Shown here: piece by piece, positions 24,108 to 33,078 of the stretch | Numbering within the stretch: the first letter of the stretch is position 1 | Layout of the letters: the number at the start of each line of letters is the position of its first letter | Assembly: GCF_011734195.1 (NCBI RefSeq) | Contig: NZ_JAANTH010000001.1 | Location: 1,240,001 to 1,304,000 of the forward strand | Source: Halobacterium sp. R2-5 | Lineage (GTDB): Archaea > Halobacteriota > Halobacteria > Halobacteriales > Halobacteriaceae | Length of the DNA stretch: 64,000 bases | Direction of reading: 5' to 3' | Translations under genes and position numbers: made by a program | The notes under the pieces: generated by a model | The model's input: the letters and a program-made list of their open reading frames with translations, nothing else | Told to the model about the DNA's origin: nothing | Databases searched by the model: none

Positions 24108-26501
24108 CTACGTCCGGAACTCGAAGCGCGCGCCGCCGTCCGCGCTCTCCGTGACGCCAGCCGTCCAGCCGTGCGCTTCCGCGATGCTCTTGACGATCGC
24201 GAGCCCGAACCCGGTGCCGTCATCGTTCCGCGTCTCGCCGTACTCGAAGACGTGCTCGCGGCGGTCCTCGGGGATGCCGCGGCCGTCGTCCTCGACGTAG
24301 AACCCCGTGCCGTCGTCGAGGCGGCCGACCGTGACGGTCACGTCGCGGCCTCCGTGCTCGACTGCGTCCCCGGAACGCTGCGCGTTCCGGCCGGCTGTCG
24401 AACCGTGTTCGACAGCATCCCGCCTCGAAGGCTCGGCAAGGTCCGTGGAGCCGTGCTCCACGGCGTTCCGGAAGAGGTTCTCCAGCAGCGAACCGAAGCG
24501 CGCGGGGTCGGCGTCGAGCGTGACGTCGCCGGCGACGTCGAGGTCCGCGCCCGCAGTGTCGACGTTCCGCCACGCGTCCTCGGCGGCCTCCGACAGCGCG
24601 AACTCGCGGACGTCTTCGATGCTGCGGCCGTGGCGCGCGAGCGCGAGCACGCTCTCGATGATCTCGTGCATGCGGTCCAGGGACTCGTCCATGCGCTCGA
24701 AGTACTCGTCGTCGCCGGTCTGTTCGGCGAGTTCGAGGTAGCCGCGCGCGACGTTCAGCGGGTTGCGGAGGTCGTGGCTGACGATGCTCGCGAACTCCTC
24801 CAGGCGGTCGTTCTGGCGTTCGAGCTCGCGCTCGTGTTCCTTCCGGTCGGTGATGTCCGTGTACATCGCGTAGCCGTGGATGTTCGGCTCGTCGAGGCGG
24901 AAGGGGACGACGTCCAGCAGGAAGTCCCGCGGGCCGTCCGCGGTCTCGCGGCGCACCTCGACGTTGATGTTCTGGCCGTCGACGAGCTTCTGGTTGTACT
25001 CGTCGGCCTCGTCCTGCTGGCCGGGCGACGTGATGTAGTCGTCGATGTTCTCGCCGACGAGTTCGTCCTCGCTGTACCCGAACACCTCCTCGAAGGCGGG
25101 GTTGACGGCCCGCACGATCGGTTCCTCGTCCTGCAGGGAGAAGCTCGCCGTGGGGCTCGGGACGTTCTCGAACAGCGCCGCGAGGCGGCTGTGCTCGCGG
25201 CGCAGGTCCGCCTCGCGGCGGCGCAGCTGGCGGACGCGCTCGGCGCGGTCGAGGGCGGCCTCGGCGTTCGTCGCGAGCACGCGAACGAGGTCGTGGTCGG
25301 TCTGGTCGAGGCGCCCGGGCTCGGTCGCCGCGACGAGCAGGACGCCGTGGTCGCCGAGCGGGTGGATTATCTCCTCGCGGATGGCCGTCTCGGTGTTGTG
25401 GACGTTCGGCTCGCCGGGGACGTCCGTGTACATCCGCGTCTCGCCGGACTCGTAGGCCTCCCAGGCGAGACTCGACCCGGGTTCGAAGACCGGCGGGTCG
25501 TCGCCGGAGACGGGGTCGGAGATCGACGCCGGACGGAGCTCGTCGGCGTCGTCGGCGGCGTAGAACACGCCGACGTACGGGAGCCCGAGGCGGTCGCTGG
25601 CGGCTTCCGCGATGACTGCGGCGATGTCGTCCGGGTCGTCCTCGACGAGCATGCGCCGCGTGGCGTCGTGGAGCCCGGTGAGCGTGTGCTCGCGGTGGCG
25701 TTGCTCGGTGACGTCGCTGACAACCGCGAACGCGTCCGGGCCGTCGTTGCGGAGGAACTCCTTGACGGTGATCTCGAAGACGCGGTCGTCGTCCGGGAAC
25801 CGGGTCTCGAAGGTCTTCGCGCCGGTCGACGGCGAGAACTGCTCGGCGTCCGCCTCGAAGCAGTCGCTCAGGGACTCGCCGCGCAGCGCGTCTTCGGCGG
25901 CGCCGACGACGTCTTCGGCGGCGTCGTTGACGAGCCGCACTTCGCTGTCGCCGTCGACGGTGACGTCGTAGAGGACGAGCGCGTCGTCGTTCTGCTCGAA
26001 CAGCTCCCGGAAGCGGGCTTCGCTCTCGCGGACCTCGCGCTCCGAGCGGATCCGTTGGACCGCCTGGAACGCGTGGGACGCGAGCAGCTCCGCGAGTTCG
26101 ACGTCGTCGTCGTCGAAGCCGCCGGGCTCGTCTATCCCCGCCTGGAAGACGCCGATGTCGCCGATGGGGACGCTGACGACCGACCGCGGCGCTCCCGGCG
26201 GGGGGTCCTCGACGCGCGGGTCGGCCTCGACGTCCTCGACGAGCTTGGGTTCGCCCGTGTGGTAGGTGTCGCCGGCAATTCCCTCGTCGATGGGGATGCC
26301 GTCGACGCTCGGCGGGCGGCCGCTCCACGAGCGCACGGAGAGCACGCCGTCCGTCTCGGTCTCGACGACCGCCGACGAGAAGTCGAAGGCGACCTCGGCG
26401 GCGCCGGCCATCGCGTCGTAGACGTCGTCGACGTCGTCCGCGCGCGCCACCTCGGTGGCGTACGAGAGGAGTTCGCTGCGGTGGTCGCGCTCACCCGTCA
26501 T
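24108..26501 (-). CDS. GAF/PAS multisensor histidine kinase with inserted VEHG repeats in the N-box
   Basis: 797 residues, no membrane helices. Order: GAF (about 5-150), PAS (about 160-270), GAF (about 275-430), PAS (about 440-555), then HisKA with VSHDLRNPLN (His576) and HATPase. The N-box reads LFRNAVEHGS near 679 and is followed by an unusual stretch of about 35 residues in which VEHG recurs three times (VEHGST, VEHGST, VEHGG) before the ATPase fold resumes. G1 (DDGRGIP) and G2 (GTGFGLAIV) are intact, so it is probably active. It overlaps the response regulator gene by 11 bases, and the two should form a cytoplasmic two-component system. The signal is unknown. Confidence 0.9.
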   Translation of the reverse strand: MTGERDHRSELLSYATEVARADDVDDVYDAMAGAAEVAFDFSSAVVETETDGVLSVRSWSGRPPSVDGIPIDEGIAGDTYHTGEPKLVEDVEADPRVEDPPPGAPRSVVSVPIGDIGVFQAGIDEPGGFDDDDVELAELLASHAFQAVQRIRSEREVRESEARFRELFEQNDDALVLYDVTVDGDSEVRLVNDAAEDVVGAAEDALRGESLSDCFEADAEQFSPSTGAKTFETRFPDDDRVFEITVKEFLRNDGPDAFAVVSDVTEQRHREHTLTGLHDATRRMLVEDDPDDIAAVIAEAASDRLGLPYVGVFYAADDADELRPASISDPVSGDDPPVFEPGSSLAWEAYESGETRMYTDVPGEPNVHNTETAIREEIIHPLGDHGVLLVAATEPGRLDQTDHDLVRVLATNAEAALDRAERVRQLRRREADLRREHSRLAALFENVPSPTASFSLQDEEPIVRAVNPAFEEVFGYSEDELVGENIDDYITSPGQQDEADEYNQKLVDGQNINVEVRRETADGPRDFLLDVVPFRLDEPNIHGYAMYTDITDRKEHERELERQNDRLEEFASIVSHDLRNPLNVARGYLELAEQTGDDEYFERMDESLDRMHEIIESVLALARHGRSIEDVREFALSEAAEDAWRNVDTAGADLDVAGDVTLDADPARFGSLLENLFRNAVEHGSTDLAEPSRRDAVEHGSTAGRNAQRSGDAVEHGGRDVTVTVGRLDDGTGFYVEDDGRGIPEDRREHVFEYGETRNDDGTGFGLAIVKSIAEAHGWTAGVTESADGGARFEFRT
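24370..24463. repeat. Cluster of three short perfect hairpins inside the kinase gene
   Basis: Three inverted repeats: arms of 8 bases at 24370-24377/24383-24390 (loop 5), arms of 10 at 24394-24403/24407-24416 (loop cgt), arms of 9 at 24443-24451/24455-24463 (loop cgt). They encode the repeated VEHGST peptide on the minus strand and keep the reading frame. They look like a small palindromic insertion that expanded in place. Confidence 0.8.
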
Positions 26502-27096
26502 CGGGATCCTCGGCGGAGAACTGGCGGAACAGCACCTCGTAGTCGTCCTCGTCGAAGTCCTCGACGACGTCGTCGAGGCGGCCGCGGAGGGCCGCGAGCC
26601 GGGCTTCGAGCGCTTCGAATTCCTCGGCGTCCGTGACCGACGGGTCGTTGGACTCCGAGAGCAGCGCGTGCTTGCGCGCGGCGGCGAAGTACGCCTGGAC
26701 GGCCTCGTCGTACGCCGAGCGCCGCAGCAGCCGGTCGACGGTTTCGCGGAGGGTCTCGCGGTCGACGGGCTTGCGGAGGTAGTCGTCGAACCCGAGGTCG
26801 ACGATGTCGAGTTCGGGCTCGACCGCGGTCACCATCGCGACGCGGCAGTCGAGTTCGCGGTCGCGGATCGCTTCGAGGACGTCGTCGCCGGAGACGCCGG
26901 GCATCTGGCGGTCGAGCAACACGACGTCGACGGTCTCGTCGAGGGCGTCGAGAGCGGCGTCCCCGTCGTAAGCGGTCTCGACGGCGTACCTGTCGCGGAG
27001 CCAGATGGCGTAGAGGTCGGCCAGCCCTTCCTCGTCGTCGACGACGAGCACCGTCGCTTCGCCGTCCCCCTCCTCGTCCGTGGCTTCACCTGTCAT
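26491..27096 (-). CDS. HalX-domain response regulator
   Basis: 201 residues from ATG 27096 (MTGEATDEEGDGEATVLVVDDEEG). The receiver has the acidic pair Asp20-Asp21, phospho-acceptor Asp62 (VVLLDRQMPG) and the Lys in YLRKPVD. The C-terminal 70 residues (YDEAVQAYFAAARKHALLSESN ... LEARLAALRGRLDDVVEDFDEDDYEVLFR) match the haloarchaeal HalX domain, a helical output of unknown mechanism. An in-frame ATG at 27150 would add 18 unlikely residues. It precedes its histidine kinase with an 11-base overlap. Confidence 0.9.
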   Translation of the reverse strand: MTGEATDEEGDGEATVLVVDDEEGLADLYAIWLRDRYAVETAYDGDAALDALDETVDVVLLDRQMPGVSGDDVLEAIRDRELDCRVAMVTAVEPELDIVDLGFDDYLRKPVDRETLRETVDRLLRRSAYDEAVQAYFAAARKHALLSESNDPSVTDAEEFEALEARLAALRGRLDDVVEDFDEDDYEVLFRQFSAEDPDDG

Positions 27097-27173
27097 TGTT
27101 TCCGCGCACCAGCGGGTCTGGCGGACGTTCGGAGTGTACCTATTTATCACTTGTTGGTGGTCCGCGTTTTTGG

Positions 27174-27190
27174 TAAGCCTAAAATAGGGC
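27174..27190 (+). promoter_or_regulatory. TATA-like element of the glycosyltransferase gene
   Basis: The AT-rich string taagcctaaaatagggc is centred about 28 bases before the ATG at 27210. This is the spacing expected of a leaderless haloarchaeal transcript. Confidence 0.45.
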
Positions 27191-27209
27191 GGCGGCGTAG
27201 CCGACAGCG

Positions 27210-27917
27210 ATGACCGACACGGACGCGCCGTACACGCTCGACGACGTCACCGTCGTCATGGGCACGTACAACGAGGAGACCGCGATCGGCACAGTCCTCG
27301 ACGACATCGACGACGTCACGGACGGCCGCGCGGACGTCGTCTGCGTCGACAGCTCCGACGACCGCACGCCGGAAATCGCGCGCGAGCACGGGGCTCGCGT
27401 GGTCAGGCAGGAGCCGCTCGGCTACGGGGTCGCCGTCCGCTCGGCGCTGTACGAGGCCGACACGGACGTCGTCGTCACGACCGACTGCGACGACACGTAC
27501 CCGATGGAGCGCATCCCGGACTTCCTCGAGTACGTCAACGAGGGGTACGACGTCGTCAGCGGCGACCGCCTCTACTGGGGCGCCGACGAGATGCCCGCCG
27601 TCAACCGCTTCGGGAACGCCGCGTTCGCCGCCGTCGCGTCCCTGCTCGTCGGCGAGCGCCTCCACGACACCACCACCGGGATGCGAGCGTACCGCCGGGA
27701 CGTCATCGAGGCCATCGACTGGACGCGCAACACCGGCCTCTCCGCGGAGCTCCTGATTCGCCCGGTCTGCCGGGACTACGACGTCGTCGAGGTCCCCATC
27801 GAGTACGACGACCGCCTCGGCGAGACGAAACTCGACCCCCTGGAGGGCGGCGCCGAAATACTGGGCTCGATTCTGACGGTCTGCGCGGAGGAGCGACTCC
27901 GTCGCGTGCTCCCCTGA
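27210..27917 (+). CDS. Family 2 glycosyltransferase (dolichol-phosphate-sugar synthase type)
   Basis: 235 residues, no membrane helix. The N-terminal VTVVMGTYNEETAIG and the DxD-type motif TTDCDDTYP (about residue 92) define a GT-A family 2 enzyme. The block HDTTTGMRAYRRDVIEAI is typical of DPM1/DolP-sugar synthases, which move a sugar from a nucleotide to dolichol phosphate on the cytoplasmic side. A later GT-C enzyme would use the product outside. A GT-C gene lies 0.4 kb downstream on the other strand. Donor sugar is unknown. Confidence 0.85.
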   Translation: MTDTDAPYTLDDVTVVMGTYNEETAIGTVLDDIDDVTDGRADVVCVDSSDDRTPEIAREHGARVVRQEPLGYGVAVRSALYEADTDVVVTTDCDDTYPMERIPDFLEYVNEGYDVVSGDRLYWGADEMPAVNRFGNAAFAAVASLLVGERLHDTTTGMRAYRRDVIEAIDWTRNTGLSAELLIRPVCRDYDVVEVPIEYDDRLGETKLDPLEGGAEILGSILTVCAEERLRRVLP

Positions 27918-27991
27918 CTGTACCGATTTCAGCAGTGAACGTTCGACGCGCTGGGGCGAGAGTATAAGACAGCTGGCTGCGTAGCCGTATC

Positions 27992-28309
27992 ATGGCTCGG
28001 ATTTCTGAAACTATCGGGGCGGCGGGGAGCGAGCGGGGCGGCGCGGAGCGGGCGTACGCGGTCGTCGACCGCCACGTCGGTACGTGGCTGCCGGTGGCGT
28101 GGAAGATCGCCGTCTTCTACGCCGCGTGGATCGGGTCCGCGCTCGTCGCGCGCTCGCTGGTGGCTTCCCCGGAAGCGCTCGCGCTCGTCGCCGTCGCCTA
28201 CTGGTTCGGCCTGCTGTTCGCCGGCGTCACGGTCGTCGCTGGCGGTCTCATCGTACTGACGGGCCTCCTCGACCAGCACCGACTCACCGCGCGGCAGGCG
28301 AAGTACTAG
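27992..28309 (+). CDS. Small two-helix membrane protein, function unknown
   Basis: 105 residues with helices at about 33-55 and 62-90 and a basic C-terminus (QHRLTARQAKY). I do not recognise the family. Its ATG at 27992 is preceded by an AT-rich run (gagagtataagac), a plausible TATA element. Its TAG lies in a CTAG shared with the stop of the convergent GT-C gene. Confidence 0.65.
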   Translation: MARISETIGAAGSERGGAERAYAVVDRHVGTWLPVAWKIAVFYAAWIGSALVARSLVASPEALALVAVAYWFGLLFAGVTVVAGGLIVLTGLLDQHRLTARQAKY

Positions 28310-30351
28310 CTCTCCGTTCTCACCGACGCGTTCAGGGCGGCGCCCTCCGGCCCCACGCCGGGCACGTACGCGGCGCCGCCGCCGCACGTCCGCAGGTCCG
28401 TGCAGAGCTCTCGGTACGGCGTCAGCGTCCGGTACTCGCCGTCCGCTCGCTCGACGGGGAACCGGACGCGGTAGGCGAACCCCGCGCCGTAGCCGCCGTC
28501 GACGTGCGCGTCGAGCGCGACGCTCGCCCCGTCTTCGACGGGGACCGACGCGTTCTCCCCGCCGGCGGAGAGTCGCGCGCGGCCGTCGGAGACTGCGAGG
28601 TCGACGTCCGCGCGGGTCGCGTTCCCCGGCGCGAGCGTGACGTATGCCTCCTCGCCGTCCGCCGAGAGCGTGAGCGTCACCGTCTGCGTCCACGACGGGA
28701 GGCCCAGTTGCGCGTTCACCGCTACGGACTCGCCGGACGCGACGCGCACGCGCTGGAGGTGGGGGTCGACGGGGTCGCCGCCGTACGGCGACCACGACCC
28801 GCGGTAGACGTACCGGTAGTGGTCGCGGTCCGGGTACTCGGCGGCGACGTCGAGCGGCCGCTCGTCGAGCGCGTAGACGGTGCGGCCGTCGAATCCCGGG
28901 TCGTTGCGCAGCGGCTGGAACGGGTGGTTCAGCCAGTCGCCGTACGGGTCCGGGAGGAAGACCACGGCGTTCGCGGGGGGCGCGGGCTCGAACGGCTCGT
29001 AGGCGGCCTCGTAGTGCTCGGTGAGCGCTGCGTTGTCCCGCACCTGCTCGCTGGTCGCCGAGGCTGCGGCGCCGCCGAGGACGGCGCTCGCGACGAGCGC
29101 GACGGCGAGCACGACCGGGACCGCCCGACTCGCCGTGAGCCGGCTGGCTGCGGCGTCCCGGAGCCAGTCGAAGGCGGCGAGGAGGCCCGCGGCGGCGAAC
29201 GCGCTCGCGGGCACGAGTAGGTCGAAGTGGTAGTACGGGCCGAGCGTCGTAATCAGGCCGTTCGGGTCTTCGACGTCCCCGAGGACGTTGAAGTTCCCCC
29301 AGAAGTAGACGTTCCCCGCGACGACGGCGACGGCGACGCCCGCGAGCACGGCCTGCTGCCACGTCCAGCCGCGGCGCTGGGTCGCGAGCGCGCCGACCGC
29401 CGCCACGGGGACGCCGAGCGCGCCGAACGGCGCCCACTCGGACACGAACTGTTCGACGACGGCCGCGTTCGCGCGCAGCGCGAGCTCCGGCGTGTACCGG
29501 ATTTCGTGGTTCAGTATCCGCCGCCGGCCGAACCCGAGGCCGTCCAGCGGCGCGAACGCCTCGTAGGGGAACAGCAGCGGGTCGCCCGTGACGACGGCGT
29601 TGTACGCGAGCGTGACGCCGACGCCGCAGAGTCCGAGCGCGGCGGTCGCGGTGCGTCGCCGGAAGACCGAACCGAGGCGGCGCTCCTCGAGCGGCTCCCG
29701 GAGCGTCCAGACGGCGTGGAGGATGAACGGCGTCGCGAACAGGACCGCGGTGTACGGCCGCGAGAAGAACGCGAGACCGACGGCGACACCGGCGACGGCC
29801 GCCCAGCGGGCGCTCCCGGTGCGCTCCGCGCGGAAGTACGCGAGCGCGAACGCGAGGTTCAGCATCGTCGTGGGCGCGTACGGGAGGAAGACCGCGGACT
29901 GCACGAGGAACAGCGGCGAGCACAGCAGCGCGACCCCCGCGAGCACGCCCGTTCGGTGGTCGAAGGCCTCGCGGACGACGCCGTACAGCAGCGCGACGTT
30001 GGCGGCGGCGACCGCCGGAAGCGCGTACCGGTAGGCGCCCGCGACCTCGCCGAGCGCGTAGATCGCGGCCGTGACGGGCGCGTACTTCGGATAGAGGCCG
30101 CGCTCGGAGTCGACGAAGAACCACGGGCGGAACGAGCCTTCGACGGGCGGGTGCAGGAACAGTCGGCCGTCGAGGAGCATTGCGGCCTGCTGGAGGTAGA
30201 CGGCCTCGTCGTGGTTCGTGGAGTGGTACGGGAACACCGTCACCGAGAGCGCGTACGCGAGCGCCGCCGCGGCGACCGCGAGCAGCGCGGGCGCGAGAAG
30301 CCGCCTGTCGCGAGCGGCAGCGACCAGTCGGGGCGCGCGGCCGCCGGTCAT
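28306..30351 (-). CDS. GT-C membrane glycosyltransferase (PMT/ArnT-like)
   Basis: 681 residues from ATG 30351, which overlaps the stop of the ABC ATPase gene as ATGA. About ten membrane helices occupy the first 430 residues. The first external loop has NHDEAVYLQQAAML, matching the Asp-Glu catalytic motif of PMT/ArnT enzymes, which use lipid-linked sugars. The C-terminal 250 residues form a soluble beta-rich extracellular domain. It probably adds sugars to proteins or lipids outside the membrane. Its translational coupling to an iron-type transporter operon is unusual and suggests expression under the same condition. Confidence 0.8.
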   Translation of the reverse strand: MTGGRAPRLVAAARDRRLLAPALLAVAAAALAYALSVTVFPYHSTNHDEAVYLQQAAMLLDGRLFLHPPVEGSFRPWFFVDSERGLYPKYAPVTAAIYALGEVAGAYRYALPAVAAANVALLYGVVREAFDHRTGVLAGVALLCSPLFLVQSAVFLPYAPTTMLNLAFALAYFRAERTGSARWAAVAGVAVGLAFFSRPYTAVLFATPFILHAVWTLREPLEERRLGSVFRRRTATAALGLCGVGVTLAYNAVVTGDPLLFPYEAFAPLDGLGFGRRRILNHEIRYTPELALRANAAVVEQFVSEWAPFGALGVPVAAVGALATQRRGWTWQQAVLAGVAVAVVAGNVYFWGNFNVLGDVEDPNGLITTLGPYYHFDLLVPASAFAAAGLLAAFDWLRDAAASRLTASRAVPVVLAVALVASAVLGGAAASATSEQVRDNAALTEHYEAAYEPFEPAPPANAVVFLPDPYGDWLNHPFQPLRNDPGFDGRTVYALDERPLDVAAEYPDRDHYRYVYRGSWSPYGGDPVDPHLQRVRVASGESVAVNAQLGLPSWTQTVTLTLSADGEEAYVTLAPGNATRADVDLAVSDGRARLSAGGENASVPVEDGASVALDAHVDGGYGAGFAYRVRFPVERADGEYRTLTPYRELCTDLRTCGGGAAYVPGVGPEGAALNASVRTES

Positions 30352-31475
30352 CCCTGTTTGGGGTACCACGCCAGCGAGTGGTCGGAGACGAGGTCGACGG
30401 TGACCGGTTCGCCGACGGCCATGTCCTCGGCGTGGTTGTGCAGGCAGCGCACGACGTCGCCGTTGTCCAGTTCGACGTGGTAGATGAACGACGGGCCGGT
30501 GTACTGGCGGCGGACGATGGTGCCGTTGGCGCCGGCCTCGTTGGCGGGGACCGCGCGGAGGTCGTCCGGGCGCACGAGCACGTCCACCATCGCGCCAGCG
30601 TAGCCGTCCGAGAGCCCCTTCAGGAGCGTGCGGTCGTAGCTCCCGATGGACGTGTCCACGGTGTCGCTGCCGACGCGCGCGGAGAGGAACCCGGCCTGCC
30701 CGAGGAAGGAGGCGACGAACCGCGACTCGGGGTGCTCGAACACCGCCTCGGGGTCGCCGACCTGTTCGAGGCGGCCGTCGTTCAGCACCGCGACGCGGTC
30801 CGAGATGGACAGCGCCTCCTCCTGGTCGTGGGTGACGGAGACGGCGGTGACGCCGGCCTCCTTGAGGATGCGCCGGACCTCCTCGCGCATCTCCACGCGC
30901 AGGCGGACGTCCAGATTCGAGAACGGCTCGTCGAGCAGCAGGATATCGGGCTCGGGCGCGAGGCTGCGCGCGAGCGCGACGCGCTGCTGCTGGCCGCCCG
31001 AGAGCTGGTCGGGCGCGCGGTCGCCCATCCCCGGCATGTCCACGAGTTCGAGGAGTTCGTCGACGCGAGCGTCGGTCGCGTCCTCGTCGCGGTCGGTGAG
31101 TCCGAACGCGACGTTCTCCCGGACGGAGAGGTGGGGAAACAGCGCGAAGTCCTGGAAGACGATGCCGACGCCGCGGTCCTCCGCTTCCACGAACGTCGAC
31201 GGCCCGGCGACCTCGTCGCCGGCCAGCGTGATGACGCCCTCGCTGGGGCGTTCGAGCCCGGCGAGCATCCGCAGCGTCGTGGTCTTCCCGCAGCCCGACG
31301 GTCCCAGGAGCGTGAGGAGTTCGCCGTCGCGGACGGACAGCGAGAGGTCGGTCACCGCAGTCTCGGCGCCGTAGCGCTTGGTCACGCCGTCGAGTTCGAG
31401 GACGGCGTCGGCCGGGCTGTCGGGGTCGGCGTCGGGCCCGGCCGCGGCGTCCGAAGTGAGTTCGCTGTCAGCCAT
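30348..31475 (-). CDS. ABC transporter ATP-binding protein (iron/putrescine/thiamine type)
   Basis: 375 residues from ATG 31475. Walker A LLGPSGCGKTTT, Q-loop IVFQDFALFPHL, signature LSGGQQQRVALAR, Walker B ILLLDEPFSNLD and switch His (VTHDQEEA) are all intact. A TOBE-like C-terminal domain follows from about residue 270. This layout is that of FbpC/PotA-type ATPases. It starts 8 bases inside the end of the permease gene and overlaps the GT-C start by 4, so the whole cluster is one operon. It powers import of the ligand bound by the lipoprotein encoded upstream. Confidence 0.92.
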   Translation of the reverse strand: MADSELTSDAAAGPDADPDSPADAVLELDGVTKRYGAETAVTDLSLSVRDGELLTLLGPSGCGKTTTLRMLAGLERPSEGVITLAGDEVAGPSTFVEAEDRGVGIVFQDFALFPHLSVRENVAFGLTDRDEDATDARVDELLELVDMPGMGDRAPDQLSGGQQQRVALARSLAPEPDILLLDEPFSNLDVRLRVEMREEVRRILKEAGVTAVSVTHDQEEALSISDRVAVLNDGRLEQVGDPEAVFEHPESRFVASFLGQAGFLSARVGSDTVDTSIGSYDRTLLKGLSDGYAGAMVDVLVRPDDLRAVPANEAGANGTIVRRQYTGPSFIYHVELDNGDVVRCLHNHAEDMAVGEPVTVDLVSDHSLAWYPKQG

Positions 31476-33078
31476 TGTATCGTTCCTGTGCGAGGATGAC
31501 GACCATCGAGAGCGCTGACACGCCCACGAGCACGAGCGCGGGGATCGCGGCCGCGCCGTACGAGCCGGCTCCTCTGACGAGCCAGATGTAGGACACCAGG
31601 GTTTCAAAGCCTATCGGACTCAGCAGCAGCGTCGCCGGCAGCTCCTTCATCGACGTGAGGAACACGAGCGCGGCGCCCGCGGCGACGCCGGGCGCGATGA
31701 GCGGCAGCGTCACCTTCCGGAACGCGCCGAACGGCGACCGGCCGAGCGTGCGCGCGGCCTCCGTGAGCTTCGGGTCGACCTGGAGGACCGACGACCGCAC
31801 GGTGCCGACCGCTTGCGGGAGGAAGCGCACGACGTACGCGAACACGAGCAGCGGCACGGTCTTGTACAGCGACTGGGCGAACTCCGTGGAGAGGTACAGC
31901 AGCGCGATCCCGATGACGACGCCCGGCACGGCGTACCCGACGTACGTGAGGCGGTCGGTGAGCGTCGAGAACAGGGACGTCGAGCGCGCGGCGTACCCCG
32001 CGACGGGCAGCGCCATCAGTGTGGCGGCGACCGCGGCGGCGACGGCGACCTTCAGGGAGTTCCACGCCACGCCGGGGTCGAACTCGAAGACGGCCTCGCC
32101 GGCGTCCGCGAACCACCACGCGAGCACGCCCAGGGGCACGCCCAGCGAGAGCACGGCGACGGCCGCGCAGAACGCGAGCGCGGGCACCTTCCACGCGCCG
32201 AGGGTGATGCGGCCGGGCTGGCGGGAGCCCCGGGAGACGTACGACGCGCTGGTGTTGCCGCCGATGCGGGACTCCAGGGCGAGCACGACTGCGACGACGG
32301 CGAGCAGCTGCAGGGAGAGCAAGGCGGGGTAGCCCTCTGGGACGCCGAGACTGCGCTGGGCGACGTAGATCTGCTGGGTGAACACCTGGTAGCGCATGAT
32401 GGAGGGCGTCCCGAAGTCCGAGAGCGCGTACAGCGCGGCGAGCAGCGCGCCAGCGGTGACGCCGGGCAGAATCTGGGGGACGGTGACGCGCTTGAACGCC
32501 GCCCACCGCGAGTGGTTGAGCGTGCGCGCGGCCTCCACCAGCGTGCCGTCGAACGACAGCAGCGCGGCCCGCGTCGTGAGGAAGACGTACGGGTAGGTGA
32601 ACAGAACGAGGACGAGCGCGGTGCCGTGGAGTCCGTAGATGGCGGGGATGCGTTCGACGCCGACGACGGCGAGCGCGTCCGCGAGGTCGCCCTGCGGGCC
32701 GAACGCGGAGACGAACGTGAACGCGCCGATGTAGCTCGGGACGACCAGCGGGAGCGCCGCGACGACCGTCCAGAAGCGCCGCCCCGGGAGGTCCGTCTGG
32801 ACGGTGAGCACGGCCAGCGGCACGCCGACGAGCACGCAGCCGAGCGTCACCCAGAACACGAGCACGAGGCTGTTGACGAGCACGTCGACGCTGCTTGTCT
32901 GCGTGACCAGCCCCACGAGGTGGCCGAGCCCGTAGTTGGAGGCGCGGACGAGCAGCGCGACGAGCGGCAGGGAGACGAGCGCCGCGACTGCGGCCGCGAG
33001 TACGGCGAGCGAGAACCCCGGCTCCTCGTCGCCGACGACTGCGTCGCGGAGGCGGGCGAGTCGCTCGCTCGCGGCCAT
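31468..33078 (-). CDS. ABC transporter permease, fused FbpB type
   Basis: 536 residues with about 12 membrane helices in two homologous halves. Each half carries the cytoplasmic EAA loop that docks the ATPase: EAARTLNHSRWAAFKRVTVP and EAARTLGRSPFGAFRKVTLP. This fused two-half architecture is the rule for bacterial and archaeal ferric iron (FbpB) permeases. It begins directly after the substrate-binding protein gene (stop 33079, start 33078) and overlaps the ATPase gene by 8 bases. Confidence 0.92.
   Translation of the reverse strand: MAASERLARLRDAVVGDEEPGFSLAVLAAAVAALVSLPLVALLVRASNYGLGHLVGLVTQTSSVDVLVNSLVLVFWVTLGCVLVGVPLAVLTVQTDLPGRRFWTVVAALPLVVPSYIGAFTFVSAFGPQGDLADALAVVGVERIPAIYGLHGTALVLVLFTYPYVFLTTRAALLSFDGTLVEAARTLNHSRWAAFKRVTVPQILPGVTAGALLAALYALSDFGTPSIMRYQVFTQQIYVAQRSLGVPEGYPALLSLQLLAVVAVVLALESRIGGNTSASYVSRGSRQPGRITLGAWKVPALAFCAAVAVLSLGVPLGVLAWWFADAGEAVFEFDPGVAWNSLKVAVAAAVAATLMALPVAGYAARSTSLFSTLTDRLTYVGYAVPGVVIGIALLYLSTEFAQSLYKTVPLLVFAYVVRFLPQAVGTVRSSVLQVDPKLTEAARTLGRSPFGAFRKVTLPLIAPGVAAGAALVFLTSMKELPATLLLSPIGFETLVSYIWLVRGAGSYGAAAIPALVLVGVSALSMVVILAQERYNG

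Noticed and set aside
27174-27190. The cctaaaatagg string as another iron box
   Set aside because: It has one CCTAA half-site but no TTAGG partner at the right spacing. It is better explained as a TATA element.
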